Assembly (NCBI RefSeq): GCF_016909575.1
Contig: NZ_JAFBGA010000003.1
Span: forward strand, 496,001-560,000
Origin: Streptomyces sp. HB132
GTDB taxonomy: Bacteria; Actinomycetota; Actinomycetes; Streptomycetales; Streptomycetaceae
Direction of reading: 5' to 3'
DNA: 64,000 nt
Positions within the stretch are counted from its first letter, which is position 1; every line of letters begins with the position of its first letter. The notes under the pieces were generated by a model that saw only the letters and a program-made list of their open reading frames with translations, did no database searches and was not told the DNA's origin. A program made the translations under genes and the position numbers. Shown here piece by piece: positions 17,473 through 25,519 of this stretch.

Positions 17473-17525
17473 GCGGACGGCGCGCACCCGCGTCTTTTAC
17501 CGACAGCCGGTCGGGAACCTGTTGA

Positions 17526-17541
17526 CTTAGGCAAGCCTAAG
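17526..17541 (+). promoter_or_regulatory. Iron box (DmdR/DtxR-type) before heme oxygenase
   Basis: CTTAGGCAAGCCTAAG is a perfect 7-2-7 palindrome containing the TTAGGC/GCCTAA core of actinobacterial iron boxes. It overlaps a TTGACT -35 (17522-17527) with GAAGAT 17 bases later, so an iron-loaded repressor bound here would block transcription. Confidence 0.8.
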
Positions 17542-17641
17542 CAGGAAGATCGGGACACCGGCGCACGTCGGCGCGTTCGACGCCTCCGGTACGTACGCTC
17601 CTGTCCGGACTTCCCGTCCCCCCGGCCCCCGGAGGCCCGCC

Positions 17642-18304
17642 TTGGACTCGACCGCCACCACGCCCTTCTCGACGCTCATCCGCACCGCCTCGCACGAGCA
17701 GCACACGGAGGCGGAGTCCTCGACCTTCATGGGCGACATGCTCGGCGGACGGCTCGGCGTCGAGGCGTACACGCGCTACACCGAGCAGCTGTGGTTCGTC
17801 TACCGGGCGCTGGAGGACGGTGCGCAGTCCCTGCGCGAGGACCCGGTCGCCGGGCCCTTCATCCAGCCGGAGCTGATGCGCGCGGGCGAGCTGGAGCGGG
17901 ACCTCACGCACCTGCGCGGCGAGGGATGGCGTGAGGGTCTGGAGCCGCTGCCCGCCACGGCCGCGTACGCCGCACGGGTCGCCGAGTGCGCGCGGGAGTG
18001 GCCCGCCGGGTACATAGCGCACCACTACACCCGCTACCTCGGGGACCTCTCGGGCGGCCAGATCATCCGCGGCACCGCGGAGAAGACCTGGGGCTTCGAC
18101 CGCAAGGGCGACGGGGTGCGGTTCTACGTCTTCGAGCAGATCCCCAACCCCGCCGCCTTCAAGCGGGACTACCGCGAGCTGCTGGACGCGGTGAACGCCG
18201 ACGACCTGGAGAAGCAGCGCGTCATGGACGAGTGCAAGCGCGCCTTCGCACTCAACACCGCGGTCTTCCGCGAGCTGGGCGAGGTCTTCCCGCTCAGCGC
18301 GTGA
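17642..18304 (+). CDS. Biliverdin-producing heme oxygenase (HmuO-type)
   Basis: 220 residues. It degrades heme to biliverdin, CO and Fe2+ in the cytosol to release iron. LIRTASHEQHTEAESSTFM carries the proximal heme-ligand His. YLGDLSGGQIIRG is the distal helix with the Gly-rich kink that binds oxygen, and YVFEQIPNPAAFKRDYRE is the usual C-terminal segment. TTG 17642 is the start: GGAGG lies five to six bases upstream and no better codon is available. An iron box overlaps the promoter, so expression should rise when iron is scarce. This fits the iron-uptake operon about 1.1 kb downstream. Confidence 0.93.
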   Translation: MDSTATTPFSTLIRTASHEQHTEAESSTFMGDMLGGRLGVEAYTRYTEQLWFVYRALEDGAQSLREDPVAGPFIQPELMRAGELERDLTHLRGEGWREGLEPLPATAAYAARVAECAREWPAGYIAHHYTRYLGDLSGGQIIRGTAEKTWGFDRKGDGVRFYVFEQIPNPAAFKRDYRELLDAVNADDLEKQRVMDECKRAFALNTAVFRELGEVFPLSA

Positions 18305-18329
18305 CACCTTCCGGCGCCGCGCACCCCGG

Positions 18330-19046
18330 TCAGGACGCGACAGCCAGAAGGACGCGGCCTCCGACCTCCACCATGCCGTCCGGTGCGGGCGCGGTGAGGA
18401 TCTGGGAGCCGCGGCCCTGCGTGATGTTGAGCGCCCGGCCGAGTTGGGCGCTCAGCAGCATGGCCGCGGCGCCGGTCGCCTCGTCCTCGTCGATCCCCCC
18501 GACGCGAGCCCCGGCCCCACCGGAGCGGCTGTCGCCGCGCTCGTCCCCTCGGCGCGGGAAGCCCCGCGCCCGTACGCGGCCGGCGGCCTCGTCCTCCCAG
18601 GCCCAGACGTAGAGCCGGCCCTCGCCGGGGGGCGGTCCGGTCAGCGCCTCGACCTCCGCGACCGAGGCGTACCGCTCCAGGGTCCTCGGCGGCGCCCACT
18701 CGGGACGGGCCGTGATCCAGGTGAACTCGCCGTCCTGGCGCGCCTCCACGTCCCCGACGGGCAGCTCCAGGATCTCCAGGTCGAGCAGCCAGGCCGCACC
18801 GACGAGCGGGTGCCCGGCGAACGGCAGCCGGAGGTCCGGCGTGCGGATGTCGACGTCGCCGCGCTCGGGGTCGTCCACGAACACGGTCTCGCTGAAACCG
18901 AGCTTGCGGGCGAGCGCCTGCCGGGAGTCGTCGTCGGGGTAGCCGCGCCCGTCCCGTACGACCCCGAGCGGGTTGCCGTGCCGGCCGTCGGGGCCGCAGA
19001 ACACGCGCAGTACGTCGATGCCGTCGGGTACGTCGAAGTCGTTCAC
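18330..19046 (-). CDS. PhzF-family isomerase-like protein
   Basis: 238 residues. FCGPDGRHGNPLGVVRDG and FSETVFVDD give the catalytic-Glu region, DIRTPDLRLPFAGHPLVGAAWLL is the central PhzF motif, and EATGAAAMLLSAQL is the C-terminal GD/EATG motif. The family includes the phenazine isomerase PhzF and many proteins of unknown substrate, all with a two-lobed diaminopimelate-epimerase fold. The start is GTG 19046: a TTGAAT -10-like hexamer ends seven bases before it and no ribosome site is present, pointing to a leaderless mRNA. A second PhzF homologue is at 33436-34290. Confidence 0.82.
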   Translation of the reverse strand: MNDFDVPDGIDVLRVFCGPDGRHGNPLGVVRDGRGYPDDDSRQALARKLGFSETVFVDDPERGDVDIRTPDLRLPFAGHPLVGAAWLLDLEILELPVGDVEARQDGEFTWITARPEWAPPRTLERYASVAEVEALTGPPPGEGRLYVWAWEDEAAGRVRARGFPRRGDERGDSRSGGAGARVGGIDEDEATGAAAMLLSAQLGRALNITQGRGSQILTAPAPDGMVEVGGRVLLAVAS

Positions 19047-19058
19047 GCACGCATTCAA

Positions 19059-19435
19059 GCACCGTCCGCACCCCGGCCTGCGACAGGATCGCACCGGCGT
19101 GGAGTGCCGGTGCGGCCGGGAGGCGGACCGGACGGCAGGGCGGCGGCCCGCCGCGGTCACCGTCGAGGCGCACCGGCAGCCGGCCGGGCACCCCTCCCCC
19201 GCCGGCGGGCCGGGTGGCCGCGCGTCACGGCGAAAGGGCTTGCTTGACCCGTCCTTGACCTTTCGGTGGGTTCCGCATGGGCCCCCTGTGACCGGGCTGT
19301 TTCCAGCCCTACGGAGTGAGACCCGAATCACGCGAACTGTGGGTATCGGCGAGGTAAGGCACGGTTAAGTTAGGCGCGCCTCACCTGCTATTCGTCCGCA
19401 CCACCCCCCGCTCTTTCACCCTCGTGGAGCCCCGC
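19059..19435. other. 377-bp divergent promoter region between phzF-like gene and efeO
   Basis: No gene is seen here. The left part is GC-rich; the right part (19250-19435) is AT-richer and carries the efeO iron box at 19369-19384, preceded by a GGTAAGGC half-site at 19353-19360. The promoter of efeO should lie here. Confidence 0.6.
19369..19384 (+). promoter_or_regulatory. Iron box before efeO
   Basis: GTTAGGCGCGCCTCAC is a near-palindrome with the TTAGGC-type core of Dtx/DmdR iron boxes. Its centre is 60 bp upstream of the efeO start and extends leftward into GGTTAA. It predicts iron repression of the efeOBU operon. Confidence 0.7.
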
Positions 19436-20572
19436 ATGCGAGCCGTTCGTCCCTCCGTCGTCACCGCTGTCGCCGCGGTGGCCGCACTGACCGCCGTCAC
19501 GGGCTGCGCCGAGAAGAGCGACGGCAGGAGCGACGGCGCCGTGAAGGTCGTCGCCAAGGACGATTCCTGCGAGGTGTCGTCCAAGAAGTTCCCGGCCGGA
19601 CACGTCGAACTCGCCGTGGAGAACAAGGGCTCGAAGGTCACCGAGGTCTACGTCCTCTTCCCGGACGACCGGATCGTCACCGAGCGCGAGAACATCGGCC
19701 CGGGCACCAGGGCGAGGATCACGGCCGAGATCAAGGCCGGGACGTACGAGATCGCCTGCAAGCCCGGGATGAAGGGCAAGGGCATCCGCCAGACGGTCGA
19801 GGCGACCGGAGGGAAGGCCGCCGCCCGCAGCCCCGAGATGGACAAGGCCGTCGCCGGATACCGCGACTACGTACAGGCGCAGGCCGACGAGACGCTGCCC
19901 AAGGTGAAGGTCTTCACGGACGCCGTGGCCGCGGGCGACGTCGAGGCGGCGAAGAAGGCGTACGCGGATTCCCGTATCGGCTGGGAGCGCACCGAACCGG
20001 TCGCCGAGTCCTTCGGTGACATCGACCCGAAGGTCGACGTCCGCGAGGACGGCCTGGAGGACGGTCAGAAGTGGACGGGCTGGCACCGCCTGGAGAAGGC
20101 GCTGTGGCAGGACGGGAAGCTGGGCGCCGAGGAGAAGGAGCTCGCCCCGGTCCTCCACAAGGACCTGCTGGACTGGCAGAAGCGGGTCGGCCGGGCCGAC
20201 ATCACCCCGACCTCGATGGCCAACGGCGCCAAGGAGCTCCTCGACGAGGTCGCCACCGGCAAGGTCACCGGCGAGGAGGAGCGCTACAGCCACACCGACC
20301 TCGTCGACTTCAAGGCGAACGTCGAGGGGGCGGAACGGTCCTACACGCTCCTCGAGCCGATCGCCTCGAAGAACGACGCCGCGCTGACCGCCTCCCTGGA
20401 CAAGCAGTTCGCGGCGCTGAACACCCTGCTGGACAAGTACCGCAAGGACAAGACCTCCTACGACTTCACCTCGTACGACAAGGTCGGCAAGGCGGACCGC
20501 AAGGAACTCTCCGACGCGGTCAACGCGCTGGCGGAGCCGCTGTCCAAGCTGGCCGCCGCGGTCACGAAGTAG
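19436..20572 (+). CDS. efeO: EfeO-type iron-uptake lipoprotein (cupredoxin + imelysin/M75)
   Basis: 378 residues. The signal peptide ends in lipobox TAVTGC, so the protein is membrane-anchored outside the cell. An N-terminal cupredoxin-like domain (about 40-125; SCEVSSKKFPAGHVELAVENKG, then YEIACKPGMKG) is followed by an imelysin/M75 domain (about 140-375) with GWERTEPVAESF and TGWHRLEKALW, the latter the HxxE metal motif. It presents iron to the EfeU permease. ATG 19436 has GGAG seven bases upstream. It is the first gene of efeO-efeB-efeU and has an iron box in the promoter. Confidence 0.93.
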   Translation: MRAVRPSVVTAVAAVAALTAVTGCAEKSDGRSDGAVKVVAKDDSCEVSSKKFPAGHVELAVENKGSKVTEVYVLFPDDRIVTERENIGPGTRARITAEIKAGTYEIACKPGMKGKGIRQTVEATGGKAAARSPEMDKAVAGYRDYVQAQADETLPKVKVFTDAVAAGDVEAAKKAYADSRIGWERTEPVAESFGDIDPKVDVREDGLEDGQKWTGWHRLEKALWQDGKLGAEEKELAPVLHKDLLDWQKRVGRADITPTSMANGAKELLDEVATGKVTGEEERYSHTDLVDFKANVEGAERSYTLLEPIASKNDAALTASLDKQFAALNTLLDKYRKDKTSYDFTSYDKVGKADRKELSDAVNALAEPLSKLAAAVTK

Positions 20573-20586
20573 CGGGAGCCGAAGAC

Positions 20587-21852
20587 ATGGCCGGGGACAC
20601 CGGGGACAAGGACACGGGCACCGCTCCCGAGCCGTCGCGCCGCGCGCTGCTCGGCTGGGGCGGTGCCGGGCTGGCGCTCGGCGCCGCGGCGGCCGGCGGC
20701 GCCGTCGCCGCGGTGCGCTCCGGCGGGAACACCGAGCAGGCCGCGGACAGCGGCTCGGCGGTGCCCTTCCACGGAGCGCACCAGGCGGGGATCGCCACCG
20801 CGGTCCAGGACAGGCTGCACTTCGCCGCGTTCGACGTGACGACGAAGGACCGGGCCGAACTGGTCTCCCTCCTGAAGGAATGGACCCGGGCCGCCGAGCG
20901 GATGACGGCCGGACGGACTGTGGGCGAGGGGGCGTACGGAGGGCCGGCCGAGGCCCCGCCGGACGACACGGGTGAGGCACTGGGCCTGCGGCCGTCGCGG
21001 CTGACGCTCACGATCGGCTTCGGCCCGTCCCTGTTCGCCCGGGACCGCTTCGGCCTCGAGGACCGGCGGCCCGAGGCGCTGGTGGATCTGCCGAAGTTCC
21101 CCGGCGACAACCTGGACTCCGCCCGCAGCGGCGGGGATCTGTGTGTCCAGGCCTGCGCGGACGACCCGCAGGTCGCCGTGCACGCCATCCGCAACCTCGC
21201 CAGGATCGGGATGGGCCGCACCGCCATCCGCTGGTCGCAGCTGGGGTTCGGCAAGACGTCCTCGACGACGCCCGGCACGCAGACCCCGCGCAACATGATG
21301 GGGTTCAAGGACGGCACCCGGAACATCGCGGGCACGGACGAGGCGGCCCTGGACGAACACGTGTGGGCCGGACGGACGGACGACGCCGGGTGGATGGCCG
21401 GGGGGTCGTACCTGGTGGCCCGGCGCATCCGCATGCACATCGAGACGTGGGACCGGGCTCCTCTGCAGGAGCAGGAGGACATCTTCGGCCGGGACAAGGG
21501 CGAGGGTGCCCCGGTCGGCAAGGCCAAGGAGCGCGACGAACCGTTCCTGAAGGCGATGCTGCCGACCGCGCACGTCCGCCTGGCGCACCCGGACACCAAC
21601 GACGGGGCGACGATCCTTCGCCGCGGCTACTCCTTCACCGACGGTACGGACGGCCTGGGCAGGCTCGACGCGGGGCTGTTCTTCCTGGCCTACCAGCGGG
21701 ACGTCCGCACGGGCTTCATCCCGGTGCAGCGCAGCCTCGCGGCCTCGGACGCGCTCAACGAATACATCCAGCACGTGGGTTCGGCGGTCTTCGCCGTTCC
21801 GCCCGGCGTCCGCGACAAGGACGACTGGTGGGGCCGGGCACTGTTCTCGTGA
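20587..21852 (+). CDS. efeB: EfeB, Tat-exported DyP-type heme peroxidase
   Basis: 421 residues. The N-terminus carries a twin-arginine signal (SRRALLGWGGAGLALGAAAA), so the folded, heme-loaded enzyme is exported by Tat. The DyP hallmark GFKDGTRNI supplies the distal Asp, and RRIRMHIETWDR holds the proximal His helix. In the efe system it is thought to oxidise Fe2+ or release iron from heme at the cell surface. ATG 20587 has GGGAG nine bases upstream, 14 bp after the efeO stop. A 19-bp segment around the stop codon is repeated just downstream (21857-21875). Confidence 0.93.
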   Translation: MAGDTGDKDTGTAPEPSRRALLGWGGAGLALGAAAAGGAVAAVRSGGNTEQAADSGSAVPFHGAHQAGIATAVQDRLHFAAFDVTTKDRAELVSLLKEWTRAAERMTAGRTVGEGAYGGPAEAPPDDTGEALGLRPSRLTLTIGFGPSLFARDRFGLEDRRPEALVDLPKFPGDNLDSARSGGDLCVQACADDPQVAVHAIRNLARIGMGRTAIRWSQLGFGKTSSTTPGTQTPRNMMGFKDGTRNIAGTDEAALDEHVWAGRTDDAGWMAGGSYLVARRIRMHIETWDRAPLQEQEDIFGRDKGEGAPVGKAKERDEPFLKAMLPTAHVRLAHPDTNDGATILRRGYSFTDGTDGLGRLDAGLFFLAYQRDVRTGFIPVQRSLAASDALNEYIQHVGSAVFAVPPGVRDKDDWWGRALFS

Positions 21853-21875
21853 CCCTGGCGCTGTTCTCATGACCC
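21837..21875 (+). repeat. Short tandem duplication across the efeB stop codon
   Basis: 21837-21855 and 21857-21875 are the same 19-mer except for two bases (GGCA/GGCG and CTCGTG/CTCATG), with one base between. The second copy repeats the last codons and stop of efeB. It looks like a slippage duplication that left the gene intact. Confidence 0.75.
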
Positions 21876-21894
21876 GCACCGTGGAAGGACCGGC

Positions 21895-22830
21895 ATGTTC
21901 GGCAACTATCTGATCGGCCTGCGCGAGGGGCTGGAGGCCGGCCTCGTCGTCTGCATCCTCATCGCCTATCTGGTCAAGACCGGCCGCCGTGACGCGCTGC
22001 GCCCGGTGTGGACCGGCATCGCGATCGCCTGCACCATCTCGCTCGCCTTCGGCGCCGCGCTCGAATTCGGCTCGCAGGAGCTGACGTTCGAGGCGCAGGA
22101 GATGCTCGGCGGTTCGCTGTCGATCATCGCCGTCGGGCTCGTGACCTGGATGGTGTTCTGGATGCGGCGTACCGCGCGGCACCTGAGGAGGGAACTGCAC
22201 GGGAAGCTGGACTCGGCGCTCGCGATGGGCACCGGCGCCCTGGTGGCGACCGCCTTCCTGGCGGTCGGCCGCGAGGGCCTGGAGACCGCGCTCTTCGTGT
22301 GGGCGTCGGTGCGGGCGAGCGGCGAGGGCTCCTCGTCACCGCTGATCGGGGTGCTGTTGGGCATCGCGACCGCGATCGTGCTGAGCTGGCTGTTCTACCG
22401 GGGCGCGCTGAAGATCAACCTGTCGAAGTTCTTCACGTGGACGGGCGGCATGCTCGTGGTGGTCGCGGCGGGGGTACTGGCCTACGGCGTGCACGACCTG
22501 CAGGAGGCCCGCTTCCTCGGCGGCCTGCGGGACAAGGCGTTCGACATCACGACCACGATTCCGCCGGACAGCTGGTACGGCACCCTGCTCAAGGGAGTCT
22601 TCAACTTCCAGGCGGATCCGACCGTTCTCCAGGTCACGGTGTGGGCGCTGTATCTCATCCCCACGCTCGCGCTGTTCCTCGCCCCGGTAGGGTTCAGGCG
22701 GTCAGTGCGGACGACGGATCAGAAGGCGCAGAAGACAACGGATGAGAAGGCTGGGTCGACTGACGGCGGGGCTCGCGACGGTGACGGCAGTGGCCGTGAC
22801 GGCGAGCGGCTGCGTGACGGTACACGGTGA
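21895..22830 (+). CDS. efeU: EfeU/FTR1-type iron permease
   Basis: 311 residues with about seven membrane helices. It carries the two REGLE motifs of the FTR1/EfeU family, LREGLEAGLVV in helix 1 and GREGLETALFV in helix 4, whose glutamates bind iron in the channel. It imports iron delivered by EfeO/EfeB. The C-terminal tail (from about residue 275) is hydrophilic and rich in Asp/Gly/Lys. ATG 21895 has GGAAGG upstream. The last 89 bp overlap the start of the next gene (22742) in another frame. Confidence 0.92.
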   Translation: MFGNYLIGLREGLEAGLVVCILIAYLVKTGRRDALRPVWTGIAIACTISLAFGAALEFGSQELTFEAQEMLGGSLSIIAVGLVTWMVFWMRRTARHLRRELHGKLDSALAMGTGALVATAFLAVGREGLETALFVWASVRASGEGSSSPLIGVLLGIATAIVLSWLFYRGALKINLSKFFTWTGGMLVVVAAGVLAYGVHDLQEARFLGGLRDKAFDITTTIPPDSWYGTLLKGVFNFQADPTVLQVTVWALYLIPTLALFLAPVGFRRSVRTTDQKAQKTTDEKAGSTDGGARDGDGSGRDGERLRDGTR

Positions 22831-23749
22831 GCTGGAGGTAGTTCCGGGGGCGACGAGGTCCGAGGCCGCGAAGGCCCTGAAGGACTTCACGGTCGCGTAC
22901 AACAAGGCGGACAAGGCGTACGATCCGGCGCTCGACGAGGACGTGGTGACCGGTTCGCTCGGCGCGATCAACCAGGCGGGCCTGGCCGCACGGCAGAAGA
23001 ACAGTCCCGAGGGCAACGCGCGGCACAAGCCGCTGGAGCTGACCGACGCCTCGTACACCATCCCCAAGAAGGCGGGATGGCCCCGCTGGTTCGTCGCGGA
23101 CACCGACTCCAACCGCGACCAGGACGGCGGGAAGCTGGACACCCGCTGGCTGCTGGCCTTCGTCCGTACCGGGCCGGGCGCGCCGTGGAAGGTCGCGTAC
23201 CTGGCGGTGGCCTCCCCGTCCGAGATCCCGAAGTTCCGCAAGGACGCCGACGGCTGGGCACAGCCCGTGCCCTCCGCGGACGCGGACGCCGCGCTGGCCA
23301 CCCCGCCGGCGGATCTGAGCGCCACGTACACCGACTACCTCGGTGAGGGCTCCCCGGACGTGTTCGCCCCGGGGTCGGTGACCTCGGTCTGGCGGGAGGC
23401 GCGGAAGAACACCCGCAGGGCGGGCTTCTCCTACCAGTACGTCGACCAGGCGCTGGATTCCGGGACGTTCGCGCCGCTCGGCCTGACGACGGAGGACGGC
23501 GGGGCGCTGGTCTTCTTCAGCAGCAAGCACTTCGAGCGGCAGACGGCGGCCGAGGGGCTGCGGCCGACGGTCACGGCGGACGTGCGGGCGTTGCTGACCG
23601 GCGAGGTGAAGAGCACCCTCACCAAGGAACGCGTCTCCAGCCAGCTGGCGTACGTGCCCGAGAAGGGCGCGGGGGGCGCCGGGGCCGCGGACGGACGGGT
23701 GCGCGTGATCAACCGGCTGCCCGGCCTGGTCGCGGCGCAGGGGTCCTGA
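22742..23749 (+). CDS. Lipoprotein of unknown function downstream of efeU
   Basis: 335 residues. The signal peptide (LGRLTAGLATVTAVAV) ends in lipobox TASGC, so it is anchored outside the membrane. The mature part is alpha/beta-rich with WPRWFVADTDSN, WLLAFVRTG and YLAVASPSEIPKF; I recognise it as a conserved streptomycete type but know no function. It may consist of two related NTF2-like halves; this is only an impression. It begins 89 bp inside efeU, an unusually long overlap, with a weak AGAAG ribosome site, so it is probably co-expressed with the iron operon. A hairpin follows at 23761-23786. Confidence 0.75.
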   Translation: MRRLGRLTAGLATVTAVAVTASGCVTVHGELEVVPGATRSEAAKALKDFTVAYNKADKAYDPALDEDVVTGSLGAINQAGLAARQKNSPEGNARHKPLELTDASYTIPKKAGWPRWFVADTDSNRDQDGGKLDTRWLLAFVRTGPGAPWKVAYLAVASPSEIPKFRKDADGWAQPVPSADADAALATPPADLSATYTDYLGEGSPDVFAPGSVTSVWREARKNTRRAGFSYQYVDQALDSGTFAPLGLTTEDGGALVFFSSKHFERQTAAEGLRPTVTADVRALLTGEVKSTLTKERVSSQLAYVPEKGAGGAGAADGRVRVINRLPGLVAAQGS

Positions 23750-23760
23750 CCGCTTCGGAC

Positions 23761-23786
23761 GGCAGGGCCCTGCACGGGGCCCTGCC
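23761..23786. terminator. Terminator between convergent genes
   Basis: GGCAGGGCCC (23761-23770) pairs perfectly with GGGCCCTGCC (23777-23786) around TGCACG, between the stops at 23749 (+) and 23820 (-). Confidence 0.75.
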
Positions 23787-23819
23787 CACCGCACGGCCGC
23801 CGGCCCGCCGCGACAGCTC

Positions 23820-24563
23820 TCAGCGGCTGAGCGGCCAGGCCACCGCGTCGTGGTCGAGATCGCTCTCGTCGGCCGTGTCCGCGTACCGCGCGCAGGCGTC
23901 GGTCAGCGTCTCCAGCAGGGTCAGCGGGTCGGGCAGCGGGTGCTCCGGTCCACGGACCCAGTGCACGTCCAGTTCACCGGGGAGCCGTGCGGGCGGCACG
24001 AGGACGTAGCTGCCGCGGCAGTGCCAGCGGAATCCCGGGTGCTCGTCCATCGTCTCGGGGTGGCAGTCCAGCTCGCACGGCCACCACTCGTCCTCGTCGT
24101 CGGGGGTGCCGCGGGTGGCGGTGAAGAAGAGCATCCGGTCGGTGCCGGACTGGGCCACGGGGCCGACGTCGATGCCCGCGGCCGTGAGCCGCTCCAGGGC
24201 CGACAGCCCGGCGGTGAGGGGGACGTCGAGGACGTCGTGGATCATGCCCGTCGCGGTGATGAAGTTGGCCAGCGGCTGACCGGCCGCCCAGCGCTCGATC
24301 TGCGCGCTGTCCGTAGTGGACTGCGTCTGCCACGCGAACGAGACGGGGTGCCGCGCGGGAGTGGGACAGCCGATACGTTCGCAGGAACATCGGTATCCGG
24401 ACGGGTGAGCCGCGGGCGAGATGGGCATTCCTGCCTCGGCGACGGCCAGGAGCAGCGCCAGCCGCGCCGCGTCGTCGGCCTCCGGCTGCGGTTTCGGCCG
24501 CCTGCGCAGCCACTGGGAAATCCTGCCCTCTGTGCCGCGATAGCGGCCGGAATCGGCGCCCAT
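23820..24563 (-). CDS. Bifunctional DNA primase/polymerase (prim-pol) domain protein
   Basis: 247 residues. It resembles the short chromosomal prim-pol-domain proteins of streptomycetes. AVAEAGMPISPAAH leads to a Cys-containing segment YRCSCERIGCPTPARHP, then WAAGQPLANFITATG and LDVPLTAGLSALERL, which match the N-terminal prim-pol layout. The expected DxD or catalytic acid cluster is not clear, so enzymatic activity is doubtful. Four clustered cysteines could bind zinc. ATG 24563 follows GAGGGG closely. The context gives no clue to its role. Confidence 0.7.
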   Translation of the reverse strand: MGADSGRYRGTEGRISQWLRRRPKPQPEADDAARLALLLAVAEAGMPISPAAHPSGYRCSCERIGCPTPARHPVSFAWQTQSTTDSAQIERWAAGQPLANFITATGMIHDVLDVPLTAGLSALERLTAAGIDVGPVAQSGTDRMLFFTATRGTPDDEDEWWPCELDCHPETMDEHPGFRWHCRGSYVLVPPARLPGELDVHWVRGPEHPLPDPLTLLETLTDACARYADTADESDLDHDAVAWPLSR

Positions 24564-24704
24564 CTATCCCCTCACCTCAGCGGTTACTCCTCCATCGTCG
24601 CACCATCCTGCTCCTCGGGTGGCCAGAGTGCCCAAGCGGGGTGCCCGGGCCGTCGCGCAGAGGTCGCCCGACCCGTACGGAATGTCACGGAATCAGGGAC
24701 GGAC

Positions 24705-25334
24705 TCATGGCCCGACCGACAGCCCCCGCAGGGTGTGGTCGACGACGGCGTCCGCGTACGCGTGGGTCAGCGGAAGCGTTCTCAGCAGCCAGCGGTGGGC
24801 GAGCGGGGCGATCAGGAGCTCCAGCGCGACACGCGGATCGACGTCCGCGCGCACCTCGCCGGCCTCCTGGGCCGAGCGCAGGCGTGTGACATACAACTGG
24901 AGCTGTGGTTCGAGAAGATTTTCGACGAATTGGGCCCCGAGCGCCGGATCGATGACGGCTTCGGCGGTCAGGGCCCGGGTGGGTGCCTCGGTCGCGGGGT
25001 CGTTCAGTTCGTCGACCGTGGCCCGCAGTACCGCCTTGAGGTCGGCCGCCAGGTCGCCGGTGTCCGGGATCCCGTGCTCGCCCCCTCCTCCCGTCGCGTC
25101 CGCGTCCGCGGCCTGCCGGGCCCCCATGTCCAGGAACGCCTCCATGAGCACGGCCGCCTTCGACGGCCACCAGCGGTAGATCGTCTGCTTTCCGACCCCG
25201 GCCCGGGCGGCGATACCCTCGATGGTCGTCCTCGCGTAGCCCACCTCGCCGACGAGTGCGAGTGCCGCGTCGTGGATGGCGCGGCGGGAGCGGTCGCTGC
25301 GACGGCTGGAGTCGGGTGCCTTGTGGGATGACAT
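24705..25334 (-). CDS. TetR-family regulator divergent from dimethylargininase
   Basis: 209 residues. The helix-turn-helix (about 20-65) contains ARTTIEGIAARAGVGKQTIY and RWWPSKAAVL; a TetR_C-like dimer/effector domain follows. A TAGGCT -10-like hexamer (25346-25341) ends seven bases before ATG 25334, so the mRNA is probably leaderless. The palindrome CGATACGTATCG (25360-25371) covers the expected -35, which predicts autorepression and possibly control of the divergent arginine-analogue hydrolase gene at 25520. Confidence 0.87.
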   Translation of the reverse strand: MSSHKAPDSSRRSDRSRRAIHDAALALVGEVGYARTTIEGIAARAGVGKQTIYRWWPSKAAVLMEAFLDMGARQAADADATGGGGEHGIPDTGDLAADLKAVLRATVDELNDPATEAPTRALTAEAVIDPALGAQFVENLLEPQLQLYVTRLRSAQEAGEVRADVDPRVALELLIAPLAHRWLLRTLPLTHAYADAVVDHTLRGLSVGP

Positions 25335-25359
25335 CGGACCAGCCTAGGGGCTCGCGGTC

Positions 25360-25371
25360 CGATACGTATCG
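25360..25371. promoter_or_regulatory. TetR-type operator palindrome
   Basis: CGATACGTATCG is a perfect 12-bp palindrome in the 185-bp divergent region between the TetR gene and ddaH. GATACGTATC is a frequent core of TetR-family operators. Confidence 0.65.
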
Positions 25372-25519
25372 TCTTGCCGGGTCAACAGCCGTCGCCCGCG
25401 AACCACCCGAACGGATCACTGCGCAACGGCCCGGCGCGGGCGCACCATGAAGGCGCGCACACACCCCGTGCGCATCCCACCGTTCCGCGGCCACGGCCGC
25501 CGTTCGTGAGGAGCCTGCA

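Noticed and set aside
24619..24690. tRNA-like GGTGGCCAGAGTGCCCAAGCGG stretch
   Set aside because: The D-arm-like beginning is not followed by an anticodon stem or a GGTTCGA T-arm, and the ends do not pair.
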